22,518 nucleotides of DNA, taken from the NCBI GenBank assembly GCA_050184295.1, contig JBFXAM010000070.1, positions 1-22,518 of the forward strand. Direction: 5' to 3'. Shown in pieces: positions 15,510 to 22,518 of the stretch. The notes under the pieces were generated by a model, which was given only the letters and a program-made list of their open reading frames with translations, did no database searches and was not told the DNA's origin. Both the position numbers and the translations under genes were made by a program. This DNA comes from JBFXAM01 sp050184295 (GTDB lineage: Bacteria > Planctomycetota > Phycisphaerae > UBA1845 > Fen-1342). Numbering within the stretch: position 1 is the first letter of the stretch; each line of letters begins with the position of its first letter.

Positions 15510-15584
15510 CTACGCGTGAATCGCCCGGCGATCGACCGCGAGTGCGGCCTCTTTCAGCGCTTCGGCCAGCGTCGGATGGGCATG
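15510..15584 (-). pseudogene. lpdA: C-terminal fragment of dihydrolipoyl dehydrogenase, copy 1
   Basis: Read on the minus strand, 24 codons give HAHPTLAEALKEAALAV followed by DRRAIHA and a TAG stop. HAHPT with the following amphipathic helix is the C-terminal signature of dihydrolipoyl dehydrogenase (E3), where the His-Glu dyad neighbourhood closes the active site of the partner subunit. Upstream of HAHPT the frame immediately enters the palindromic element, so the other roughly 440 residues are missing. Not expressible as an enzyme. Confidence 0.75.
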
Positions 15585-15591
15585 CGGGCAG

Positions 15592-15721
15592 CAGGTAGGG
15601 CAGGTCGATCCGCGCGGGGAATGCGTCGATCGCGCGGGCATGTCACGCGGATCGACCTGCCCCTCATATCACAACCGCACCCCAACGGCAGGTCGCAAAC
15701 GGCCGCGACCTGCCCTACCTG
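15592..15721. repeat. Nested palindromic element, copy 1
   Basis: Outer 16-bp perfect inverted repeats CAGGTAGGGCAGGTCG (15592-15607) and CGACCTGCCCTACCTG (15706-15721) bound the element. Inside, GGGCAGGTCGATCCGCG (15598-15614) pairs perfectly with 15646-15662, and GGCAGGTCGC (15687-15696) pairs with 15705-15714. The same GGCAGGTCG core therefore occurs four times in alternating orientation, so two separate hairpins or one large cruciform can form. No open frame. Looks like a REP/MITE-type element. Confidence 0.8.
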
Positions 15722-15737
15722 GTTCGCCGCACGCGGC

Positions 15738-15812
15738 TCACGCGTGAATCGCCCGGCGATCGACCGCGAGTGCGGCCTCTTTCAGCGCTTCGGCCAGCGT
15801 CGGATGGGCATG
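15738..15812 (-). pseudogene. lpdA: C-terminal fragment of dihydrolipoyl dehydrogenase, copy 2
   Basis: This repeats copy 1 exactly over the 24 codons, but the stop is TGA instead of TAG because the base pairs beyond the duplication edge differ. The codon before HAHPT is TCG here and CCG in copy 1. Again only the extreme 3' end of the gene is present. Confidence 0.75.
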
Positions 15813-15819
15813 CGAGCAG

Positions 15820-15949
15820 CAGGTAGGGCAGGTCGATCCGCGCGGGGAATGCGTCGATCGCGCGGGCATGTCATGCGGATCGACCTGCCCCTCATGTCAC
15901 AACCGCACCCCAACGGCAGGTCGCAAACGGCCGCGACCTGCCCTACCTG
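15820..15949. repeat. Nested palindromic element, copy 2
   Basis: Same structure as copy 1, shifted by 228 bp, with the two substitutions of the duplication outside the stems' cores (CATGCGG and CATGTC). Stems of all three inverted repeats remain complete. Confidence 0.8.
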
Positions 15950-16058
15950 GTTCGCCGCACGCGGCCGCGTGTGCGGGACCGCACGCACGGCCTCGCGAAG
16001 CGCGTGGACGGCGCCGGGCGCGCTCGCGTCGGCGGAGCGACGCCAGTACGCTGGAGCG

Positions 16059-16871
16059 ATGATTCGCGAGCCGGTCCGCGACCACTCTCCCCGTTCGAGC
16101 GATGCGCAGTCGGCGTTTTCGCCGCCGCAGTCCGGCCCTGCTGACGCCGCGGGAATTGCCACGTTTCTCCGCCGGCTCGGCCCCGCGGGCGTGCTCGCCG
16201 GCATTGCCGCGTTTCTGCCCGCGATCGGCGGGTTTGTCCTGCTCGGCACGCTCACACCCGTCGGCAACTGGCTGCGCTCGCACGGCGATGTCGGCGGGAT
16301 CGCGCTCTATGTCGCCGGCTTTGCGATCTTCAGCGGGCTCGCGTTGCTGCCCACCTACGCGCAGGCGATCCTCGGCGGCTGGGCGTTCGGCTTCGCGATC
16401 GGCTTTCCCGCGGCGCTCGGCGGGTTCGCCGGCGGCGCCACCGTCGGATACGTGGTGGCGCGGTTCGCCTCGGGCGACCGTGTGATGAGGATCCTCGACG
16501 AGCACCCGCGCTGGCGGGCCGTCTACGACGCGCTGCTGGCCGGCCGGTTCTGGAAGCAGCTCGGCATGATCACGCTGCTGCGCCTGCCGCCGAATTCGCC
16601 CTTCGCGATGACCAACCTCGTGCTCGCCGCCACCAAGGTCCGCTGGACGCCGTTCGCGATCGGCACCGTAATCGGCATGGCGCCGCGCACCGCGCTGGCG
16701 GTGTATCTGGCGAGCGGGCTGCGCGATCTGAGCGACAAGCCGAAGGAGTCGTGGTGGTTTTTCGCCGCGAAGATTGGCGTGACCATCGCGGTCGTGGTCG
16801 TCATCGGGCTGATCGCACAGCGGGCGGTGCACAAGGCCACGGGGCAGAGTCCGGGCGCGCCTGCGCCGTAA
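16059..16871 (+). CDS. TVP38/TMEM64-family membrane protein (VTT domain)
   Basis: The product is 270 aa. The start follows GGAG with very short spacing (GGAGCGATG); the frame upstream runs through the duplicated repeat, so earlier starts were rejected. After a 35-residue polar N-terminus come about six hydrophobic segments. The VTT core is visible as LPTYAQAILGGWAFGFAIGF with GGFAGGATVGYVVAR, then GMITLLRLPPNSPFAMTNLV and IGTVIGMAPRTALAVYLAS. Family members are DedA/TMEM41-related and are linked to lipid transport or scrambling in membranes. A second VTT-type protein (DedA) is encoded at 20911-21615. Stand-alone, convergent with the zinc-ribbon protein. Confidence 0.88.
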   Translation: MIREPVRDHSPRSSDAQSAFSPPQSGPADAAGIATFLRRLGPAGVLAGIAAFLPAIGGFVLLGTLTPVGNWLRSHGDVGGIALYVAGFAIFSGLALLPTYAQAILGGWAFGFAIGFPAALGGFAGGATVGYVVARFASGDRVMRILDEHPRWRAVYDALLAGRFWKQLGMITLLRLPPNSPFAMTNLVLAATKVRWTPFAIGTVIGMAPRTALAVYLASGLRDLSDKPKESWWFFAAKIGVTIAVVVVIGLIAQRAVHKATGQSPGAPAP

Positions 16872-16984
16872 ACCGTCAACCACGACTGCGCAGCGTCCCG
16901 CTGAGCCGCGGACATCCGCCCGCGCGGACGCGCGCCATGTCGTACGCCGCGGATTCGCACATCGCGCGCTGGCCGCCGGCCACG

Positions 16985-18124
16985 CTACGCCGACCGCGCT
17001 GCGCCGGCGTCGAATTCGAACTTTTCGGGATAGTGTCGATAGAGCAACCCGATCAGCCGCGACGTGACGTAGCCGGTGTAGAACGCCGCCCCCGTGGTAA
17101 ACACGAGATAGGCATAGACTTCGGCGATCGAGGCGGCGCTGGGCGAGGGCGAGTTCGACACGGCGAGTTTCATGACCCAACCGGTGGCGGCCAGCATTGC
17201 GAGCACGAGCAGGTATGGAAGTCCGAGCCGCATCGCGACGCGGACGATGCGGTCGGGGCGCATCAGGACATCGACCGCGCTGCGATTCGCCGCCATCAGC
17301 ACCGTCGCCGGCCACAGAATCCACCCGAGGTACGTCGCAACCTGCATCAGCACGCCGCGCGACGCCGCGTCGAGCTCGTTGCTCAGCGCCCGGGCCGCGA
17401 TCGTCGGGATCGAGCAGATGCCCGAAACGAGCAGCAGCCAGAACGCCGGCCACAGCACGTCGTTGTAGAAGTCCGTCTCGATGATCGTGCGCGGCAGCTC
17501 GTCGACGCCGAACGCCGTCGTCTTCAGCACCTGCCAGCAGTAGGCGAGAACGAACGCGAGCAGCACGAGCATCAGGCACAGCGGAATGACAAAGAACACC
17601 CACGGGATGAGCAGCACAATCGTCAGTGCGAGCGCGAAGAGCGCCGCCCGCGCGACCAGGGCGATTGCGTTCCGCGGGCGAAGCGCCAGCGCGAAGCTGA
17701 TCAGCGCGTCGTAGACAAACGACCGCTTTCCGGGCGCGACCTCGTCGAACTCCGCCTCGTTGCCGATCGCCGCGACCGGCCGGTCCATCGGCCGGCCCGC
17801 GAGCGCGCTCGCCAGCAGCGCGTCCTCGTGCGAATACGCGACGCCTTCCGCGAGCCCCGGGCGGCTGCCACGCGCCGCCGGCCGCACCGCGCCCTGGTCG
17901 ATCAGGATCGCCTCTTTCGCTTCCTGCGACTCCACCGCGAGCGGAACCGCCGCGCCGCCGCTCAGCGCCGCGACCAGGTCGGCGCGGTCGATCGTGATGA
18001 CGCGACCGCAGCCCGGACATTTCACCGCCGCCCCCGGCAGCGGATTGCGAATGCGATAGCGCTTGCCGCAAGCACAGTGACCGCGGACGACGGGATCGTT
18101 CGGCGGTGGAAGATTGCTCGACAT
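16985..18124 (-). CDS. Zinc-ribbon multi-spanning membrane protein, unknown function
   Basis: The product is 379 aa from the ATG at 18124; a start 33 nt upstream (18157) is possible. Residues 14-43 form a zinc ribbon: C17-x-C19-G then C36-P-G-C39-G. A charged cytoplasmic linker of about 90 residues follows. From about 135 there are five to six hydrophobic segments, e.g. ALFALALTIVLLIPWVFFVI, LVLLAFVLAYCWQVLK, VLWPAFWLLLVSGICSI, LGLPYLLVLAMLAATGW and YAYLVFTTGAAFYTGYV. The ribbon resembles the N-terminal CxCG...CPxCG module common in planctomycete proteins. No enzyme motif seen; a sensory or scaffolding role is possible but unproven. Confidence 0.75.
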   Translation of the reverse strand: MSSNLPPPNDPVVRGHCACGKRYRIRNPLPGAAVKCPGCGRVITIDRADLVAALSGGAAVPLAVESQEAKEAILIDQGAVRPAARGSRPGLAEGVAYSHEDALLASALAGRPMDRPVAAIGNEAEFDEVAPGKRSFVYDALISFALALRPRNAIALVARAALFALALTIVLLIPWVFFVIPLCLMLVLLAFVLAYCWQVLKTTAFGVDELPRTIIETDFYNDVLWPAFWLLLVSGICSIPTIAARALSNELDAASRGVLMQVATYLGWILWPATVLMAANRSAVDVLMRPDRIVRVAMRLGLPYLLVLAMLAATGWVMKLAVSNSPSPSAASIAEVYAYLVFTTGAAFYTGYVTSRLIGLLYRHYPEKFEFDAGAARSA

Positions 18125-18644
18125 GCCCGGTCGGCTCCGAACGGAAACGGGACGCACTCGCGGCCGATTGTAAGCGCACGGCCAAGCCAGGCGCGAGTCA
18201 AATTGCGTGTTCGCTTCCGAGGGAGAATCGGATCAGCGGGGGCGCTCCGCGCGACGCGCATCAGAGCCGCAGGCGCAAGCCTGCGACGGCGGTGGCGACA
18301 GCCCGCGACGGCGACCAGAGCCTGCGACGGCGGCGCAAGAGCGACCGCCACGCGAGAATCCACGCCCGACAGGCCGCAACGCCGTTTCGCCGGCGCCCGA
18401 TCCGCTTCCGCGGGCCCCTCCGACGTCGATCCGGATAGCCAACCGAATCGCGGGCTCGCGCCCGCGGCTCTGATTGCGCCCGCGGCTCTGATTGCGCCAG
18501 CGGCTCTGATCCCGTCCGCGACCACGCCAGCGGTTCTGACCTCTCCAGGCTGCGACCGCTCACCGCGAGCCATCGGCGACGCCCTGCTCCCATCGACCGC
18601 GACCCATTGGCGACGCCGCGCTCCCGCCGTACATTCGTCGCACC
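18125..18644. repeat. Intergenic spacer with short repeats and REP-like hairpin
   Basis: No gene is supported here. Three 18-bp tandem units of CGCCCGCGGCTCTGATTG type lie at 18459-18512, with a decayed fourth after them. GCCTGCGACGGCGG-like units start at 18279, 18301 and 18320. A hairpin at 18268-18285 has a 7-bp stem (CGCAGGC/GCCTGCG) with a GCAA tetraloop. The open frames through it are Arg/Ala-rich and repetitive. Confidence 0.65.
18607..18635 (+). promoter_or_regulatory. Candidate promoter of kmo
   Basis: TTGGCG (18607-18612) and TACATT (18630-18635) are 17 bp apart. Transcription would start near 18642, only about 3 nt before the ATG at 18645, implying a leaderless or nearly leaderless message. 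There is no Shine-Dalgarno before this ATG, which fits. Confidence 0.4.
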
Positions 18645-19991
18645 ATGCCGACCCCCCGCTCTCCACGCATCACGCTCATCGGCGGCGGTCTCGGCGGCGC
18701 GCTGCTCGGCGCGTTTCTGGGCCGCGCCGGGTATGAGGTCGACCTGTTCGAACGCCGCGCCGATCCCCAGGCGGGGCAGTTTGTCGGCGGGCGCTCGATC
18801 AACCTCGCGATTTCAACGCGCGGGCTGCACGCCCTGCGCGGCGTCGGGCTCGCCGACGAGATCCTCGCAAACGCGATCCCGATGCGCGGGCGGATGATTC
18901 ACGCCCGCGACGGCACACTGCACTTTCAGCCGTACGACAAAGACCCGACGCGCTGCATTCACTCGATCGGCCGCGGCGCGCTCAACCAGGCGACGATCAC
19001 GGCCGCCCGGGCGATGCCGAACGTCCGCGTGCACTTCGACCAGCGCTGCGTCGACGTCGATCTCGACCGCCCCGCGGCGCGCCTCGTCGCGAGCGCCGGC
19101 GGCGCGCCCCGCGAAGTCGAAAGCGACCTGCTCATCGGCGTCGACGGCGCGTTCTCCGCGGTCCGGCGCGCCATGCAGCGCCTTGATCGCTTCAACTACT
19201 CGCAGGCTTACCTGGAGCACGGCTACAAGGAGCTGACGATTCCGCCGGACGCGGCCGGCGCGTTCCGCATGGAGCGCCACGCGCTGCACATCTGGCCGCG
19301 CCAGAGCTTCATGATGATCGCGCTGCCAAACCCCGACGGCTCGTTCACCTGCACGCTCTTCTTTCCGTTCGACGGGTCGCTCAGCTTCGCGGCGCTGCGC
19401 ACCGACGACGACGTGCGGCGGTTTTTCGACGCGCAGTTTCCCGACGCCGTCCCGCTCATGCCCACGCTGCTCGAGGACTATCGCACCAACCCGACCGGTT
19501 CGATGATGACGGTCCGCTGCGCGCCGTGGCACCACGAGGGCCGCGTCGCGCTGCTCGGCGATGCGGCCCACGCGATCGTTCCCTTCTTCGGACAGGGCGC
19601 GAACGCCGCGTTCGAGGACTGCACCGTGCTCGACGAGTGCCTGCGCGCATCCGCCCCCGACTGGCGTCGGGTCTTCGATGATTACCAGCGGCGGCGCAAG
19701 CCGAACACGGACGCGATCGCCGATCTGGCGGTGGCGAACTTCGTGGAGATGCGCGACAAGACGGGGTCGGCGGCGTTCCGGATGTACAAGCGCGTCGAAC
19801 GGACGCTGCACCGCGCGTTTCCGGCGTGGTATACGCCGCTCTACACGATGATCTCATTCTCGACGATTCCGTACGCCGACGCCGCCCGTCGAGCGCGCCG
19901 CCAGAACCGCGTCGCCGCGTGGCTGGCGGGCGTGCTGCTGATCGTGCTGACGGCGTTCATCACGAGCTGCTGGTTGCGGCTGCGCCGCTGA
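18645..19991 (+). CDS. kmo: Kynurenine 3-monooxygenase
   Basis: The product is 448 aa. The FAD-binding Rossmann start is ITLIGGGLGGALLGAFLGRAG (about 9-29, GxGxxG) followed by the acidic strand end DLFERR. KMO-specific elements are GRSINLAISTRG, SIGRGALNQ and the FAD ribityl-binding GDAAHAIVPFFGQGANAAFEDC. The enzyme hydroxylates kynurenine to 3-hydroxykynurenine with NADPH and oxygen. The C-terminus is a single hydrophobic helix (VAAWLAGVLLIVLTAFITSCW, about 424-444), a membrane anchor of the kind best known from eukaryotic KMO. Tryptophan 2,3-dioxygenase follows 30 nt later, so both are probably co-transcribed. Confidence 0.95.
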   Translation: MPTPRSPRITLIGGGLGGALLGAFLGRAGYEVDLFERRADPQAGQFVGGRSINLAISTRGLHALRGVGLADEILANAIPMRGRMIHARDGTLHFQPYDKDPTRCIHSIGRGALNQATITAARAMPNVRVHFDQRCVDVDLDRPAARLVASAGGAPREVESDLLIGVDGAFSAVRRAMQRLDRFNYSQAYLEHGYKELTIPPDAAGAFRMERHALHIWPRQSFMMIALPNPDGSFTCTLFFPFDGSLSFAALRTDDDVRRFFDAQFPDAVPLMPTLLEDYRTNPTGSMMTVRCAPWHHEGRVALLGDAAHAIVPFFGQGANAAFEDCTVLDECLRASAPDWRRVFDDYQRRRKPNTDAIADLAVANFVEMRDKTGSAAFRMYKRVERTLHRAFPAWYTPLYTMISFSTIPYADAARRARRQNRVAAWLAGVLLIVLTAFITSCWLRLRR

Positions 19992-20021
19992 GTCGCGCCC
20001 CGCGACGCGAGGGATTCGCTC

Positions 20022-20804
20022 ATGACGCTGACCTATGCGAGCTATCTTCGGCTCGACGAACTGCTGAAGCTGCAACAGGCGCGCTCCGACCCGCCGGAGC
20101 ACGACGAAATGCTCTTCATCGTCATTCACCAGGTCTACGAGCTGTGGTTCAAACAGCTCCTGCACGAGCTGGACAAGATCAAGCGCGACTTCTCCAGCAA
20201 CGATCTCTACGGCGCGATCGCGACGTTTCAGCGCGTCCGGATGATCCTCAAGACCGCCGTCGGCCAGCTCGACATCCTCGAAACCATGACGCCGATGTCG
20301 TTCGCCAGCTTCCGCGACCGGCTCGAGACCGCGTCGGGCTTCCAGTCCACGCAGTTCCGCGAGTTCGAGTTCGTGCTCGGCTACAAGCGAACGAACGTCT
20401 TGCGCTACGTCGCCGACGACCATCCCGCGCTGCCCGCGCTGCGCCGCCGGCTCAACGAACGCTCCCTCTACGACCACTTCTATGACTTTCTCGAACACAA
20501 CGGGGTCGCGATTCCCGCCGAACTGCGCGCCCAGTCGCCCGACGCGCCGACCGCGCCGAACGAGCAGATTCAGGCCGGGCTGCTGAAGCTCTACCAGACG
20601 CGGCGCGACCTGGTGATTCTGTTCGAGCTCATGACCGACGTCGACGAAGGGCAACAGGAGTGGCGCTATCGCCACGTGAAGATCGTCGAGCGCACGATCG
20701 GCGCGAAGCAGGGCACCGGCGGCTCGCCGGGCGTCGCGTTTCTCAAGGACTCGCTCTTCAGACCCGTGTTTCCCGACCTCTGGACGATCCGTCACCAGAT
20801 GTGA
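20022..20804 (+). CDS. kynA: Tryptophan 2,3-dioxygenase
   Basis: The product is 260 aa. The distal-pocket helix (LFIVIHQVYELWFKQLLHEL) and the proximal heme helix WRYRHVKIVERTIGAK followed by GTGGSPGVAFL are both complete. The His of RYRH is the expected axial heme ligand. FREFEFVLGYK, part of the tryptophan site, is also present. The enzyme is a cytoplasmic heme tetramer that opens the indole ring to N-formylkynurenine. It is slightly shorter than many bacterial homologues. Together with the preceding kmo it covers two steps of the kynurenine route; formamidase and kynureninase are not in the window. Confidence 0.96.
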   Translation: MTLTYASYLRLDELLKLQQARSDPPEHDEMLFIVIHQVYELWFKQLLHELDKIKRDFSSNDLYGAIATFQRVRMILKTAVGQLDILETMTPMSFASFRDRLETASGFQSTQFREFEFVLGYKRTNVLRYVADDHPALPALRRRLNERSLYDHFYDFLEHNGVAIPAELRAQSPDAPTAPNEQIQAGLLKLYQTRRDLVILFELMTDVDEGQQEWRYRHVKIVERTIGAKQGTGGSPGVAFLKDSLFRPVFPDLWTIRHQM

Positions 20805-20910
20805 GCCCCAGCGCGTTCCGCCCCGCCGTCCAAGCCGATAGGATGACGCGGGCGCGCCGTCCGGGCGTTCGGCCGAGCCGCGCCGGTTTCTCCCCGCTGG
20901 GCCCGCGCCG

Positions 20911-21615
20911 ATGGAACTTGTCTACCCGTTCATCGACTTCTTCATCCACATCGACAAGCACCTGCTGGAGATCATCCAGCACTACGGCGCGTGGACCTAC
21001 CCGATCCTCTTTCTGATCATCTTCCTGGAGACCGGCGTCGTCGTCACGCCGTTCCTTCCCGGCGATTCGCTGCTCTTCGCCGCCGGCATGTTCGCCGGAA
21101 TGGGCCTGCTCAACCCCCACGGCCTCTTTGCCTTGCTGGCGCTCGCCGCGGTCCTCGGCGACACGGTCAACTACGCGCTCGGCCACCTCATCGGCCCACG
21201 CGTGCTGCGCGACAACAACTCGCGCATCTTCCGTCGCGAGTACCTCGACAAGACGCACGCCTATTTCGAGAAATACGGCGGCATGACGATCATCATCGCG
21301 CGGTTCGTGCCGATCGTGCGGACGTTCGCGCCGTTTGTCGCGGGCGTCGGCGCGATGACCTACACCAAGTTCCTCGCGTACAACATCATCGGGGGCGTGC
21401 TCTGGGTCGGGTTGTGCGTTTACGGCGGCTACGTCTTCGGGCAGCTCCCGTTTGTCCAGAAGAACTTCAAGTGGGTCGTGCTCGCGATCATCATCGTCTC
21501 CGTAATGCCGATGGTCTTCGAGTTCCTCCGCGCGCGCCGACACGCCCGCGCATCGAAACCCACCGCCGCGCCACGCCGCACGCCGGTCGCCCCGACCGCG
21601 GCGGAGCCGGAGTAG
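20911..21615 (+). CDS. DedA family membrane protein
   Basis: The product is 234 aa. The DedA/VTT signature is complete: FLETGVVVTPFLPGDSLLF (about 40-60), GDTVNYALGHLIG, YFEKYGGMTIIIARFVPIVR with TFAPFVAGVGAM, and YNIIGGVLWVG. An amphipathic N-terminus precedes it and a basic, Ala/Pro-rich cytoplasmic tail closes it. Family members transport or flip undecaprenyl phosphate or phospholipids, and their loss affects envelope homeostasis. The acidic E (FLETG) and the Arg of ARFVPIVR, required in characterised members, are both present. A weak TAGGAT at 20839-20844 could be its own -10. Confidence 0.93.
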   Translation: MELVYPFIDFFIHIDKHLLEIIQHYGAWTYPILFLIIFLETGVVVTPFLPGDSLLFAAGMFAGMGLLNPHGLFALLALAAVLGDTVNYALGHLIGPRVLRDNNSRIFRREYLDKTHAYFEKYGGMTIIIARFVPIVRTFAPFVAGVGAMTYTKFLAYNIIGGVLWVGLCVYGGYVFGQLPFVQKNFKWVVLAIIIVSVMPMVFEFLRARRHARASKPTAAPRRTPVAPTAAEPE

Positions 21616-21715
21616 CGCCGCACGCGCCCCGGCCTCCGCGGGCGGCGGAAGCACGCCCGCGCACCGGCGCTCGCGGCTGCGGCGCAGCGGGACTCCTCTC
21701 GGTCGACCCGGCGCG

Positions 21716-21724
21716 TGGTATGAT
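21716..21724 (+). promoter_or_regulatory. Extended -10 promoter of carA
   Basis: TGGTATGAT is a TGn-extended -10 element. No recognisable -35 lies 16-18 bp upstream, consistent with an extended -10 promoter. The start would be near 21731, 33 nt before the ATG. Confidence 0.45.
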
Positions 21725-21763
21725 CGCCGGGGCGCCCCGCGACCGCCCAGGAGACGACCGTCC

Positions 21764-22518
21764 ATGATCTGCAAGCTGGCCCTCGAAGACGGCACCGTGT
21801 TCACCGGCGAGGCCTTTGGCGCCGAGGGAACCCAGCTCGGCGAAGTGGTCTTCTGCACCGCCATGACCGGCTACCAGGAGATCTTCACCGACCCCTCCTA
21901 TTGCGGGCAGATCGTCGCGATGACATTCCCGATGATCGGCAACTACGGCGTCAACCCACAGGACGTCGAGTCCGCGCGGCCGTACCTGTCCGGGTTCGTC
22001 GTTCGCGAACTGCCGCCGCGGCCGAGCAACTACCGCGCGACGGCGTCGTTTGCGGAGTTGCTGCGCCAGCACAAGGTGATGGGCATTGCGGGGATCGACA
22101 CGCGCGCGCTGACGCGCCGCCTGCGGATGCAGGGGGCCTTGCGCGGCGCGCTGTCGACCGAAGTGCTGGACGATCTCAAGCTCGTGCAGATGGCCGCCGG
22201 AGCGCCGTCGATGGAGGGCGCGAATCTCGTCGATCGTGTGTGTGGTCCGGTCCGCGACTGGAGCGAGCCGCTCTGGACGCCCGCCGCCGCCGCGCCGCCC
22301 GGCCCCGTCGATCTCGCCCACGCCGAGGACGCCCCGCGCCGCACCCGCACCCAGTCGGTCGGCGCCCCCGCCGCCGACACGCACGTCGTCGCGTTCGACT
22401 GCGGCATCAAGAGCAATATTCTGCGCTACCTGGTCGATCGCGGCTGCCGCGTCACGGTCGTTCCTGCGGGCACGCCCGCGGCGAAAGTCCGCGCGCTGAA
22501 GCCCGACGGGCTGCTGAT
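21764..22518 (+). CDS. carA: Carbamoyl-phosphate synthase small subunit (partial, 3' end missing)
   Basis: 251 codons are present before the window ends with no stop. AGGAG lies about 10 nt before the ATG. The N-terminal CPSase small-subunit domain is unmistakable: GTVFTGEAFGAEG, EVVFCTAMTGYQEIFTDPSY, IGNYGVNPQD, GIAGIDTRALTRRLR and GALRGALST. The glutamine amidotransferase domain begins at VVAFDCGIKSNILRYL; its catalytic Cys-His-Glu lie beyond the window. The subunit releases ammonia from glutamine for carbamoyl phosphate synthesis (pyrimidine and arginine pathways). The linker between the domains carries an Ala/Pro-rich insertion of roughly 25-30 residues (PAAAAPPGPVDLAHAED region) longer than usual. 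Confidence 0.96.
   Translation, partial: MICKLALEDGTVFTGEAFGAEGTQLGEVVFCTAMTGYQEIFTDPSYCGQIVAMTFPMIGNYGVNPQDVESARPYLSGFVVRELPPRPSNYRATASFAELLRQHKVMGIAGIDTRALTRRLRMQGALRGALSTEVLDDLKLVQMAAGAPSMEGANLVDRVCGPVRDWSEPLWTPAAAAPPGPVDLAHAEDAPRRTRTQSVGAPAADTHVVAFDCGIKSNILRYLVDRGCRVTVVPAGTPAAKVRALKPDGLL

Larger units (their letters stand above)
15512..15965. repeat. 228-bp tandem duplication
   Basis: 15512-15737 and 15740-15965 are near-identical 226-bp copies offset by 228 bp. I count three substitutions (at 15588/15816, in CACGCGG versus CATGCGG, and in CATATC versus CATGTC). Each copy consists of a dihydrolipoyl dehydrogenase 3' fragment on the minus strand followed by a palindromic element. The left edge of each copy falls on the stop codon of the fragment. 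Confidence 0.9.

Noticed and set aside
15512..15965. Insertion sequence
   Set aside because: No transposase frame and no target-site duplication can be seen; the copies are tandem, with a gene fragment inside each unit.
15897..18185. 762-codon minus-strand open frame
   Set aside because: Runs through the palindromic repeats, antisense to the TVP38 gene and out of frame with the zinc-ribbon protein that is clearly real.
16059..21615. Functional pairing of TVP38 and DedA genes
   Set aside because: They are 4 kb apart with unrelated genes on both strands between them; both families are common in many genomes.

Overview
This is a high-GC bacterial chromosome segment, most likely from a planctomycete (Planctomycetota, possibly Phycisphaerae-like). 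The support is the style of the gene content: secreted HEAT-repeat and zinc-ribbon membrane proteins, a DUF2961 protein, paired small lipoproteins, an ECF sigma/anti-sigma pair and a divergent YchF homologue. No rRNA or other taxonomic marker is present, so the assignment is inference. There is no CRISPR array, transposase, integrase, phage gene or replication origin.

Layout. 1-330 is an intergenic array of short repeats with three identical-stem hairpins, followed by a sigma-70-like promoter and a two-gene unit (secreted HEAT-repeat protein 429-1772; exported protein of unknown function 1769-3037). A tRNA-Leu(CAG) with its own promoter lies at 3112-3195 on the minus strand. 3505-4698 encodes an unusual fusion of an archaeal-type adenylate-kinase-like P-loop domain with a nucleoside-deoxyribosyltransferase-like domain. 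Facing it, 6571-4840 is a tightly packed minus-strand operon: ECF sigma factor, zinc-binding anti-sigma factor, exported protein. A secreted low-complexity repeat protein (7072-7794) converges on a DUF2961 protein (9968-8013), which follows a divergent YchF-type P-loop protein (11084-10023). Going rightward from the divergent promoter region are two lipoproteins, a GT-C-like membrane protein and a VKOR-DsbA fusion for disulfide formation.

15416-16058 is non-coding and holds a 228-bp tandem duplication. Each copy joins the last 24 codons of a dihydrolipoyl dehydrogenase (minus strand) to a nested palindromic element. After it come a TVP38-family membrane protein, a convergent zinc-ribbon membrane protein, a repeat-bearing spacer, then kynurenine 3-monooxygenase and tryptophan 2,3-dioxygenase (tryptophan to 3-hydroxykynurenine once a formamidase encoded elsewhere acts), a DedA protein, and carA running off the window.

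The best candidates for something undescribed are the kinase/deoxyribosyltransferase fusion with a degenerate Walker A loop, the lpdA-fragment/palindrome duplication, and the DUF2961 protein whose expected acidic motif is replaced. No defence island or complete multi-gene novel system is evident.
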